A stretch of DNA of 64,000 nt from Chondrosia reniformis. Taxonomy: Eukaryota > Porifera > Demospongiae > Chondrillida > Chondrillidae. Below, in pieces: positions 11,317 through 21,653 of the stretch. The stretch lies in NCBI GenBank assembly GCA_947172415.1, contig OX359195.1, positions 8,395,201 to 8,459,200 of the forward strand, given 5' to 3'. Made by a program: the position numbers and the translations under genes. Within the stretch, counting starts at the first letter, position 1; each line of letters begins with the position of its first letter. Below the pieces are notes generated by a model, which was not told where the DNA came from, did no database searches, and worked only from the letters and a program-made list of their open reading frames with translations.

Positions 11317-14300
11317 ATGTCCAAAGTGAAAGTGGCGGTCCGCGTCCGTCCAATGAATAAGCGCGGTTTGTTGGCTTATTGGTCCAGTATCGATTGATTT
11401 ACAAGTTGTTTTCCTTTAGAGTTGGACATGAACGCCAGAGTGGTTGTAGACATGGTTGACAACCAGACAATTCTGGACAGCCTTACGTAAGTGGTACAAT
11501 TGACATAACCAACCAGTAACTGACCATTCCCCCCCCCCCCCCCACAGGGACAGGAAAGGCAAACGGGTAAGTATCGTTGAGTCGATGTTTCCTTCTGAAA
11601 GGGAAATGATTTTTGGTTTTTTAGACATTTGCCTTTGATCACTGCTTTTGGACAATGGACCGTAATAGCCCCAAATATTCAGGTACGTATGTGTGGGTGT
11701 GTTATCTGATGTGTGGGTGTGTCATATAATGTGTGGGTGTGTCATATAATGTGTGGGTGTGTCATATAATGTGTGGGTGTGTCATATAATGTGTGGGTGT
11801 GTTATCTGATGTGTATATATATACAGATCAAGTGAAAGTGTTTGATTCGTTGGGTCGTGACATTCTGGAGAATTCCTTTGAGGGGTATAATGCTTGCATC
11901 TTTGCTTATGGGCAGACAGGGAGTGGCAAATCGTACACGATGATGGGTGCACCCAATGATGAGACACAGAAAGGCATCATTCCCAGACTGTGTGATTCAC
12001 TATTTGAAAGGATTGCTCAAGTAAGAAATTTGGTGTGGCATCAATTAGGGTGGAAGTGGGTGTGGCTGTGATTAGGGTGGGGAAGGGGATTATCTTCTAT
12101 ATGGTTCCTTTAGAATGACGATGGCAGACTAACGCGAAAGGTTGAAGTATCGTACATGGAAATCTATTGTGAGCGAGTTCGGGACCTCCTGTGTGGGTAA
12201 GTCCATTGCGTACCTTGTGTAGTCTCACTTGACTGGTAAGGTGTTATGCAGATCAAAGCTGTCACTGAAGGTTCGTGAACACCAGAGCCTTGGCCCTTAT
12301 GTGGAGGGGTTGTCCAAACTAGCTGTTACCTCATTCAGTGTAAGCCACTCTTGAGTGAGTTTGTGTGCTGCATATGGCACAGTCTTGTGCACTGCAGGAC
12401 ATTGACAACCTGATGTGCGAGGGGAACAAGTCGAGGACTGTTGCTGCTACTCAGATGAATGCAGAGAGCTCCAGATCCCACGCTGTCTTCTCCATCACAC
12501 TCACACAAACCCTGTTTGACCCTGCAACTCAGACGGGGAGTGAGAAAGTCAGTAAGATCAGCTTGGTGGACTTGGCTGGCAGTGAAAGGGCAGGCAAGAC
12601 AGGAGCCCTGGGAGACAGGCTGAAGGAAGGAAGCCAGATTAACAAGTCCCTAACCACCCTTGGGCTGGTGATATCCTCACTGGCAGACCAGGTTCGTCTC
12701 CAATGACACTCCCTACTAGTCTGGTGTGACTGTCTATTTCCATTTGCAGTCGGCCGGCAAGAGGTCAAAGACAAGTTACATCCCGTACAGAGACAGCACG
12801 CTGACCTGGCTACTCAAGGACAACCTGGGTGGGAATAGCAAGACAGTGATGGTTGCCACGGTGAGCCCAGCTTCAGATAACTACGAAGAGACCCTCTCTA
12901 CACTGAGATATGCTGACAGAGCTAAGAGGATTGTCAACCATGCTGTCATCAATGAGGACCCCAACGCCAAAATTGTGAGGGAGCTGCGGGAGGAGGTTGA
13001 GAAGCTGAAGCAGTTGCTAGGTGAGCATGGGTTGGACTCGGAAGGGGCAGCAGCTGGTAGTCTGAATCGTGCCAAAGAGATCGCAGCACTGAGGGAAAAG
13101 CTAGCAATCAGTCAACACTTGATGGATGACATGTCAAAAACTTGGGAAGAGAGACTTACTGAAACAGAAAGAATTCACAAAGTAGACTTTATCTGTCTTT
13201 ATGCAATAGTCACACCCCTCCTATTCCTCCTCCTACACACCTTCACACACCTCTCACCCCCACTCATACACCACTCCCACTCATGCCACTCCCACTCATG
13301 CCACTCCCACTCATACACCACTCCCACTATGCCACTCCCACTCATGCCACTCCCACTCTTGCCACTCCCACTCATGCCACTCCCACTCTTGCCACTCCCA
13401 CTCATACACCACTCCCACTCATGCCACTCCCACTCTTGCCACTCCCCTGTAGGCTAGGCAGAAGGCTTTGGAAGACATGGGTATATCAGTGCAAGCTTCA
13501 GGTATAGGGGTTCAGTCTGACAAGTTCTATTTGGTCAATTTGAATGCAGATCCTTCTATGAATGAACTTCTTGTGTGCTACTTGAAGGTGATACACTTCC
13601 TTATATGGTGGTCACCCGGTTGAGCCATCTAATGTTGTACTCATGCAGGAATCTACTAGAATAGGTCGTCCAAACCCTGACTGTCCCCCGGACATCCAGC
13701 TGCAGGGGCTGGGTATTCAGGTAGACCACTGTCTTGTGGAGCTGACCCAGTCTGGAGAGGTGTTCATCACGGCCAAGCGAGGTGCTCGGACACTAGTGAA
13801 TGGGAGGGCCATCAGTGAGCGGAGTCCACTGAAGCATGGCCACCGAGTACTCCTGGGGAACAACCACTTGTTCCGACTGAGCTGCCCAGGAGGCGGAGGT
13901 CAGTGTGCCACTCCCTCTCTGTGGCCAGCTGCCATTCTGCCTCTCCCCCCATAGGTCAGGTCAGTGAGGAGGACAATGGGCCAATGGACTATGACAGTGC
14001 CATGAAGGAGGTTCTGATGCACACTGACGGTGAGCTCTGGACAGAGATGGGTCCGGATTGTCTTCACTGATACTCTCTTCCACACATTCAGAATCACAAG
14101 GCGTTTACGCTAAAATGTTAAAGTCGATGCAAGAGAAGCATAGAGAAGAGAAGGAAGGTCACTTTACAGTATATGTTTTCTGCTGTTGTCCATTGGGAGG
14201 GACTACTGCTGTCTAGTGCCAGTAGTACAGAGACCAAATGGTTCGGTTGTCATGGTGATGTGTGTCGTGTGTGCTGTGCAGGTGCTCTGGAGGAGCAGCG

Positions 14301-17300
14301 GAGGAAGTACGAGCAGCAGCTGGCAGAGCTCAAGAGCCAGCTGGTGGAGGACAGGACAGTCTCCTCTCCGGCCCTAAGTGAGAAGTTACAGTCCTACCAG
14401 GCGGAGGAGGAGGGAGAGGAGATGTTGTACATCAACCAGGAGAGGTTGCTGGACTCGTTTGTCAGGACCAATTCTCTGGTCAGCGAGGCCAACATGCTCA
14501 GCGAGGAGCTCCACCGAGACATGTTCTTTAGGGTCACCCTGCAGATACCAGCCAAGTTTCTCACTCCACACAAAGAGGTGGGTTGTTGGCCCTTCCTCCC
14601 ACTTGAGGTGCATAGGTCTACTGGTCCTACATTCTGTAGAACGTCAATAACAACATTAGTGATGAGATCATGGCTCGGGTATTCCACAAGTACAAGTGCA
14701 CAAATATAGGTGAGAATTAGGGGGCGTGGTCAGTAAAGGGCGTGGCTGAATGAGGATGGGTGCTGTGCATCTGTGTAGTGTGGTCCTTGGACACTCTGGA
14801 GGAGAAGGTTGTAGCCATGCGGGAGCTGTACCAGATGAGGGAGGAGGGAGGAGGATTAGACGACACCCTCACCAACACTCTGGTAGAGATGGAGCAGCAC
14901 TCCCTTCTTGGTAAGCCCTTGGCACACCTCTAAAGGAGACACTGCTTACCACCGCCTGTATGTTGCTAGGTGTGGCCAACCTGTTTCTGGAGTGCCTCCA
15001 TCAAGATGTCCGACACCAGTACGACTGTCCGATTATAGCACCCACGGGCAATGTGATTGGTCGGCTCAGGATGGCCATTCAAAAGGTCCAGTTTGTGGAT
15101 GAGTTAGATGTTGATGGTGATGGAGACCAGCCATTGAGAAGTGGTTCCTCAGTAGCTGTCACAGATTTGCGTCCCGGGAGCAGACACACCTTTATGGTGG
15201 AGATCCAGCAGGTCTCTGGTCTGCCCTCCTCCCTTGCCCACTATGCCTTCTGCCAGTACAGGTTCTTTGGCCAGTCGGCCGCTCAGATTGTGCCTCAAGT
15301 GGTATCTCCTCTGGAGGCCTCTCTGTCTCTCCAGCAGGTGGCGCTGTCCTCCCCTCAGTTCCAGCACACACAGGTACACCCGCCTGGCCTTGCATGGCCT
15401 TACAGCTCATGAGATGTGTGTTGTGTATATAGAGGTTTGAAGTGGACATTAATGAAGAGTTTCTTGAGTGGATGGAGAGTGGCAGCTTAGCTGTGGAGGT
15501 CTGGGGCCACCACAAGGGAGGGGAAACCCCCCCAGAGGATGAGAAGAGATCTAAAACTTTTACTGAAAGGTCAGTCAATCACAAAATAACTACCTTCTGT
15601 TGCCATAGTGACAAATTTAATCTCAAAGGTGGAATGACATTACCAAACGACTCGTTTTGTGGGTGGAGATTATGGAACTGAATGACCAGGGTCAGTATGT
15701 ACCTGTGACCCTTAGGGAGATGGAAGACAATAAAACTGGTGGCATTTATCAGCTGAAACAGGTTTGGAAAAGGGATCTAGTGTGTTGGTAACTGTGGGGG
15801 CAGTGTTATCATGGCAAGGCTGTTACTGTGTAGGGACAGTCCCGGCGGATCCATGCTCAAGTTGAGATGAAAGGAGGGGGAGGTCCCCTGCAGTGTGACC
15901 AGATCACTTCAATTGCTATTGGAAGCATCTTCAGAAGATACAAAAATGAGGAGCCGTTGGACTCCTTCCAAGACAGTGACCTGGACAGGCTGAGGAACAA
16001 GTGGAGCCTGGCACTGTCAAACAGGAAGGAGTTCCTTGATTCTGAAGTCAAAAAGATAATTGATAAGAAAGGTGGGTCATGTGACTGTCATGTGACTTAT
16101 AGTGGTAATGTACACTCTTCCTTTAGATAAGAGTCAAGCTGACACAGAAAGGCAGGAGGAGCTGATAGACCAGTGGACAGTGTTGCAGTGGGAGAGGTCG
16201 GCAGTGCTGAATCCTCGGCCTGGGAATGGGGTGCCAGGAGCACCAACCAAGTGGGACAATGACCCTGGAGTGGAGGAGAAAGTTCCAACTTTGTTTCTTG
16301 ATTTGAATGGTCAGTTTGTGTGTCATTCCATTGCTATTGTGACGTGATCGTATCCATCTCCCCTCCTCAGACGACCTTTTGACCCCTAATGATGATGATC
16401 CAGTGGGCGCTGTCTCCACTGGTGTACTGTTGGGGGAGAAGGAGGAGAAGATGATTGATCTGAAGATCTTGAAGCAGGAACGTCAGCAGGTGAGGATTGC
16501 TCCTTTAGGTAAAGCAGTGGGAGTGTGTATGAGTGCCTTCAACATGTGTTGGCTGCAGTGTCCATTGGCTGTGGCCTCGTGGGACTCCTCTGCTCATGAC
16601 AATACTAGTCTCAATATCACCACAGGAAATAACGAACGAGTGTACATCATCCTAAAGGTACGTCCCAGTCTTGTCCTGCAACCCTCTCTTGGCTCCACCG
16701 GTGGCCTGTGTGTACATAGGTGGGGATCCGGCTGAAGCATCCACCAGGAATAGTGTTATATCTTAGGAAAAGGATTTGTCTCAGAATTCAGAAGAAGCCT
16801 TCAGGGTTTGCCAGTCTTATGCGAAAGTTTTCATCAAAGGTTGGAACATATACTGTATGTAGTAGGAAATGTTTGTGAGGACTATAATGTTTTGTGTTTT
16901 TGGTGAGCTAACCTCCAATGGCAAAGTTTCTTCCGCCATTTTTCATGATGTTCAAGTTTCACGTGTTGTAACTACATAAATGTAAACAAGCGAGCAAATG
17001 TTTATTCTGAAGACTTTTTCAAAGATTCCTGAAAATTTCTATCCACGAAAATATCTGGTATAGCACTGATCACTGTTCTGTCACACTATATCTTCTCCTA
17101 ATGCAGGACACACGAACAAGAAGTGGTGTGATGTATGAAGTTGTGACTGGAATACCAAAAGTTAGCACACCCACCTACTGACACACCCACCTACTGACAC
17201 TCCCACCTACTGACACACCCACCTACTGACACACCCACCTGCTGACACACCCACCTGCTGACACACCCACCTACTGACACACCCATCTACTGACACACCC

Positions 17301-19356
17301 ACCTACTGACACACCCACCTACTGACACACCCACCTACTGACACACCCACCTACTGACACTCCCACCTACTGACACACCCACCTACTGACACACCCACCT
17401 ACTGACACTCCCACCTACTGACACACCCACCTACTGACACACCCACCTACTGACACTCCCACCTACTGACACACCCACCTACTGACACACCCACCTACTG
17501 ACACACCCACCTACTGACACACCCACCTACTGACACACCCACCCACTGACACTCCCACCCACTGACACACCCACCTATTGACACACCCACCTACTGACAC
17601 ACCCACCTACTGACACACCCACCTACTGACACTCCCACCTACTGACACACCCACCTACTGACACTCCTACTGATATATCCTGCAGTTGGAAGGAATGCAG
17701 CGGCCAAAGACAAAGGGGGCGGAGCACTCATACATGGAGATTGAGGAGGATGAGAATGTCGTGGACAAGTATTCTAAAGCAATGGAATCCATCGCGTCCA
17801 TCTTACAACTTGATAAACTGAAACAGGTAACCATCTGAGCTCACGGTGTGTGTGTGTGTGTGTGTTTGTAAGTGAAGTGCTTATGTAGGAGGTTGCACTG
17901 AAGGAAAAGCTTACTCTGTCTGGGAAGACATTGCGCAAGAAGTATCACTTTGCTGGTGGAAACTCTCCCATGAACACAGTCAGTTTGCTGTTTGACAGTT
18001 GATGTGTGTACATCACGTGTGTTCCTCTACCTCCCTATGCAGCCTACCACACTGAGCAGAGCTGGGTCTGGTAACTTGGCCACTTTGCAGGCAAGTCCTC
18101 TGACAGAGGATGAAGAAAATGTTTCTACACAGGATAAAAGTACAGAAAGTTTGGCTTCAGAACGTGGAAACATTAGTGAGCAGATACCCAACGTACCTCC
18201 TGGAGCCATCCTCAGTGAAGCCGAGACTGGAGAGAATCATGAATTATCCAACAATGATCGAGAGCAATTATCAAGTCCAACCATTACTATTACTCCAGTT
18301 GAAGGTGACCAGATAGGAGAGGAACCTGTTCAAGGCGACCAGATAGAAGAGGAACCTGTCCTAGTAGACCAGAATGAGAAGGAACCTGTCCAAAGCGACC
18401 AGATTGTTAAGGAACCTGTCCTATGCGACCAAAATGAGAAGGAACCTGTCCAAAGCGACCAGAGTGAGAAGGACCCTGTCCAAGACGACCAGATTGTTAA
18501 GGAACCTGTCCAAGGCGACCAGATTGTTAAGGAACCTGTCCAAGGCGACCAGATTGTTAAGGAACCTGTCCAAGGCCACCAGATTGTTGAGGACCCTGTC
18601 CAAGGCGACCAGAATAAGAAGGACCCTGTCCAAGGCGACCAGAATGAGAAGGAACCTGTCCAAGGCGACCAGATTGTTAAGGACCCTGTCCAAGGCGACC
18701 AGATTGTTGAGGACCCTGTCCAAGGTGACCAGGATGAGAAGGAAGCTGTCCAAGGAGACCAGAATGAGAAGGAACCTGTCCTAGGAGACCAGAATGAGAA
18801 GGAACCTGTCCAAGGAGACCAGAATGAGAAGGAACCTGTTCAAGGAGACCAGAATGAGAAGGAACCTGCCCAAGGAGACCAGAATGAGAAGGAACCTGTC
18901 CAAGAAGCTTTACTTATTGAAGTTGGTGAGAAGGTTATGGTTGAAGTTGCTAATGGATTTAAAATTGGTACTGTAAAGTTTGTTGGGGAGACCAAGTTTC
19001 AGCCTGGAGTTTGGGTGGGCGTGGCCCTGGAGCGACCCAATGGTAAGTGAGATGTTATTAGTAACAAAGCTGTTTGGTGACCCAACTTTACCTTTCCAGG
19101 TAAACACAATGGAGAGGTACAAGGTATCAAGTACTTTAAGTGTAAGGAGAAGCATGGAGTGTTTGTGCGACCAGAGAAGATTGTACGAGATCCTTCTAAC
19201 AGTCCCAAGCCTTCTCCCAAAATGGACCAGTCGACTAAGCGGGGACCAGTCTCCAGTCGTCCGCGCAGGAGCGCCAGTGGACCTGTTGGTAGACCAAGTA
19301 CAGAAATGAGGAAATTTTCCAGTGGTGTAACAAAAACATTTGGAAAGAAATTTTAA
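11317..19356 (+). CDS. kinesin-3 family motor, KIF13A/B type with CAP-Gly
   Basis: Plus-end microtubule motor of the KIF13 group, which carries vesicles along microtubules. Twenty-nine exons read by eye sum to 5,283 nt (1,760 aa): 11317-11365, 11420-11486, 11548-11566, 11625-11682, 11827-12020, 12114-12196, 12252-12339, 12398-12691, 12750-13181, 13453-13587, 13649-13898, 13955-14029, 14092-14157, 14282-14577, 14640-14709, 14779-14910, 14970-15373, 15433-15569, 15629-15761, 15834-16071, 16127-16309, 16371-16489, 16559-16657, 16720-16839, 17107-17160, 17686-17826, 17889-17978, 18043-19042, 19100-19356. The N-terminus reads [16 protein letters not shown]. The P-loop GQTGSGKS is at residues 93-100; switch motifs [17 protein letters not shown] and [14 protein letters not shown] follow. 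Then come a neck coil, an FHA domain (about 474-555), kinesin-associated stalk regions, a 20-copy acidic decapeptide repeat (about 1430-1629) and a terminal CAP-Gly domain (about 1631-1700), which among kinesins is typical of KIF13B. The CAP-Gly plus FHA combination makes the assignment firm. Confidence 0.95.
11689..11815. repeat. intron-4 minisatellite in KIF13
   Basis: About six copies of a ~22-bp unit built on GTGTGGGTGTGTCATATAAT. It fills most of intron 4 and ends just before the acceptor at 11826. Confidence 0.85.
13255..13445. repeat. intron-9 minisatellite in KIF13
   Basis: Tandem CACTCCCACTCATGC and CACTCCCACTCTTGC units of about 15 bp, with some ATACAC variants. The array ends immediately before the CTGTAG acceptor at 13452. 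It is pyrimidine-rich on the sense strand, so it also extends the polypyrimidine tract. Confidence 0.85.
17161..17668. repeat. intron-25 minisatellite in KIF13
   Basis: About 31 copies of a 16-bp unit, CACACCCACCTACTGA, with CACTCCC variants. It begins right at the donor of the 54-nt exon ending at 17160 and almost fills the intron. It accounts for this intron being tenfold longer than its neighbours. Confidence 0.92.
18305..18904 (+). repeat. 30-bp coding repeat (acidic decapeptide) in KIF13
   Basis: Twenty tandem 30-bp units in the large KIF13 exon encode variations of [10 protein letters not shown] and [10 protein letters not shown]. The register is perfect: two units per 60 bases with no indels, so the frame is maintained. 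The segment is acidic and low complexity and links the stalk to the CAP-Gly domain. The duplicated copy at 24.9-25.06 kb has only about six units, showing length instability. Confidence 0.93.
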
Positions 19357-19473
19357 TTTGTACAATAATATCAGTTTCACTTGTTTAATAGTTTCATGTT
19401 TAATATATTTATTTAATTTTTCACAAATTCTGTATGTATGGTGAATTGTAAGTGTTCAATCTGATTCGTACAC

Positions 19474-20613
19474 TCAAACAGATCCTTTGGAAAATATAGA
19501 AATGTTTCTTTCATTCAATTTGTAATGTGCAATTTTTTGACTGGAACTTCTATCACAACTTTGTGCAGCTGATTTGGAGAATTTGATCTAAAAAGGATTA
19601 GCCAGTCAATTGGGAACCAACAGTGATTGCGAAACTTACCACACCATGAACGTCTCTACTCACTCCCGTTTCCAACCTTGATGTATGAATATGGAAATGG
19701 GAATGATATAAGAGGTACTTCTCCAATAAGCACTCTTGTTCAGTGTCAGCATGTGTCATGACAACCACAAAACCCTGGGGGGGGGGGCTGGGATAATAAT
19801 AGGTCACGAGGTACAGTGCATGCTCACAAATACTTGATTTTGTGCGATATATTGCTGGCAATAGCTAATGAAATTATCAACTTCTTGAACAGACAACCCT
19901 ACATTCAGTAGAACAGAAATGTCGTCTATGAAAAGTGCAAAATGGCCTCCTCTGTCACTGGCTCCTCTTATGAGGTGAAAGAGTGTGCAGAGTGGATCCA
20001 CCTCTACCTCCTGTCTGAGGGAAATGACACACTCAAGTGACCTGCCCAAGCATTGCAAGAAATTCACTTACTGCTTCAGTGAAAAGTATACGTGATTGTC
20101 AGATTCGGCTCTAGGTGCTCCACTGTCATGAAGACGTGTAAAGGCATCCACAAAGACCAGCTGGCTAGCTGCTCTGCAAGTTGACAAATTTACTCCCTTC
20201 AGGATCAGTAGCAAGAGACGGCAGATTCAGTGGAAGTACAACAACAGAAGCACTCACCAGTTTGGATGAAATTGTATTGTAATACACAAACGATTCATTG
20301 AATGAGACCAGAAGAATTTTCGTTCCTTCTGTATAAGATCAATTTGAATATCAAATACGTACGAAAATTGTGATCGTGCATGTACCTCTAAGTGCCTCGG
20401 ACAAGAAGTGATGAAATAGAAATTTGCCGTTACTCTCCGAATCACTGAGTAAAACCGTTTTGTTCTAAATAACGAGTGACTTCAACATGTATCATGTCGG
20501 CGTGTGATTCGCATGTGGAACTGAGTAAATTTGCTAGCTATTTCTAGGAAACTCACTGAAAACCCACGCGAGACTGATTGGATATTGACAAACGACTTTA
20601 GCTCTTCCAACAT
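19474..20613 (-). CDS. ELP6: Elongator complex subunit 6 (ELP6)
   Basis: RecA-fold subunit of the Elp4-Elp5-Elp6 ring of Elongator, which modifies wobble uridines in tRNA. Segments read on the minus strand match human ELP6 in order. These include NGKFLFHHFLSEALR (about 20395-20450), KILLVSFNESFVYYNTISSK (about 20268-20330), GVNLSTCRAASQLVFVDAF, FALFIDDISVLLNVGLSVQE (about 19880-19945), VVVMTHADTEQECLLEKY, SRDVHGV and the C-terminal YKLNERNISIFSKG followed by the stop at 19474-19476. The proposed start (MLEELKSF, 20613) gives a plausible short N-terminal exon, but the exon 1-2 junction is not settled. The gene is divergent from the FKBP gene, with 37 bp between start codons, and convergent with KIF13 (stop to stop 117 bp). 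Confidence 0.85.
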
Positions 20614-20650
20614 GATGCTCTGCCAGTCGTATGCCGTCGAATTGTACAAA

Positions 20651-21605
20651 ATGGCGTACATGCGGTGGTCACCTTTCAGAGTGCTTTTGTTTGTAATTTG
20701 TAGCTCACTTCTGACGAGGTAGGACGCGCACTTTCTCTTTTCGCTAGATCTGACGATTCTCATTGATTTCAGTGAATGTGAAAGCAAGGAGAGCCAGGGA
20801 AAGCTAGAAATTATAACTCGGGTAACTTGTATGGTACACTTGGTAATGCAGTCTCGCACGAATGGTGCGTCTAGTGTCGCGTGTACGTTCTTAATTGTTA
20901 GAACAAACCTTCGTTCTGTCCCAAATCTGCTGAAAAAGGAGATACAGTGGTAGTGCATTACACGGTAAGGCGTCACGTGACTACCACATGACACACTAGG
21001 GAGAGAAGAGTATTCCTGTAGGGGACTTTGGAGACTGGTATAATATTTGACACTTCAAAGAAGGAGGGGCGTGGTCCATTTCCTGTAGAACTTGGAGCAG
21101 GAAAGGTCATTAAAGGTTTGTTCACCTCCTCAAAGTCTCATTGAATTTGTAACTCTTTCCTTTCTTGTACATGAAGGTTGGGATGAAGGTTTGCTAGGGA
21201 TCTGTGAAGGGTGAGTTGAGTGATGTTGTCCAAAGTGTTCTACTGTCGATGTACTTCTCTTCAGGGAAACTCGTAAGCTTGTCATTCCTCCACATCTCGC
21301 TTATGGAGATGCAGGAGTCCCTCCCACTATACCAGGTGAGTCTGTTGCCATGGTGATGTTGTACCCATCCATGCATGTGTGTGTGTGTAGGTGGAGCAAC
21401 TCTTGTCTTTGAAGTGGAGTGTATTAGTGTTGAGAAGAAACCGTCTGCTCTCTTCAGCAGTGGCACTCGGAGGTTCCTTAGCATTTTGGGCATTTTTGTG
21501 GCAATTGTGCTAATTGTGTATGAAGTGTACAAGAAAGCAAAGAAGGAATCTCAAAGAGACAAGAAAGATGTGACAAACAAAAAGAGGAAAGGAAAAAGAC
21601 ATTGA
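20651..21605 (+). CDS. FKBP11: FKBP11-like membrane-anchored peptidyl-prolyl isomerase
   Basis: Peptidyl-prolyl cis-trans isomerase of the secretory pathway. Seven exons (20651-20718, 20773-20821, 20902-20964, 21022-21115, 21177-21210, 21265-21335, 21391-21605) sum to 594 nt (197 aa), close to human FKBP11 (201 aa). Exon 1 encodes a signal peptide (hydrophobic VLLFVICSSLL). The FKBP domain includes KGDTVVVHYTG, IIFDTSKKEGRGPFPVELG, VIKGWDEGLLGICEG and LVIPPHLAYGDAGVPPTIPG. A C-terminal transmembrane segment (SILGIFVAIVLIVYEVY) and a lysine/arginine-rich tail follow, the arrangement typical of FKBP11. The start codon lies in AAAATGGCG. The stop is 48 bp from the stop of the convergent capping-enzyme gene. 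Confidence 0.9.
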
Positions 21606-21653
21606 TGAATTGCAAATGACATTTAACAGAATTACAATGGGTTATTATTTGAA

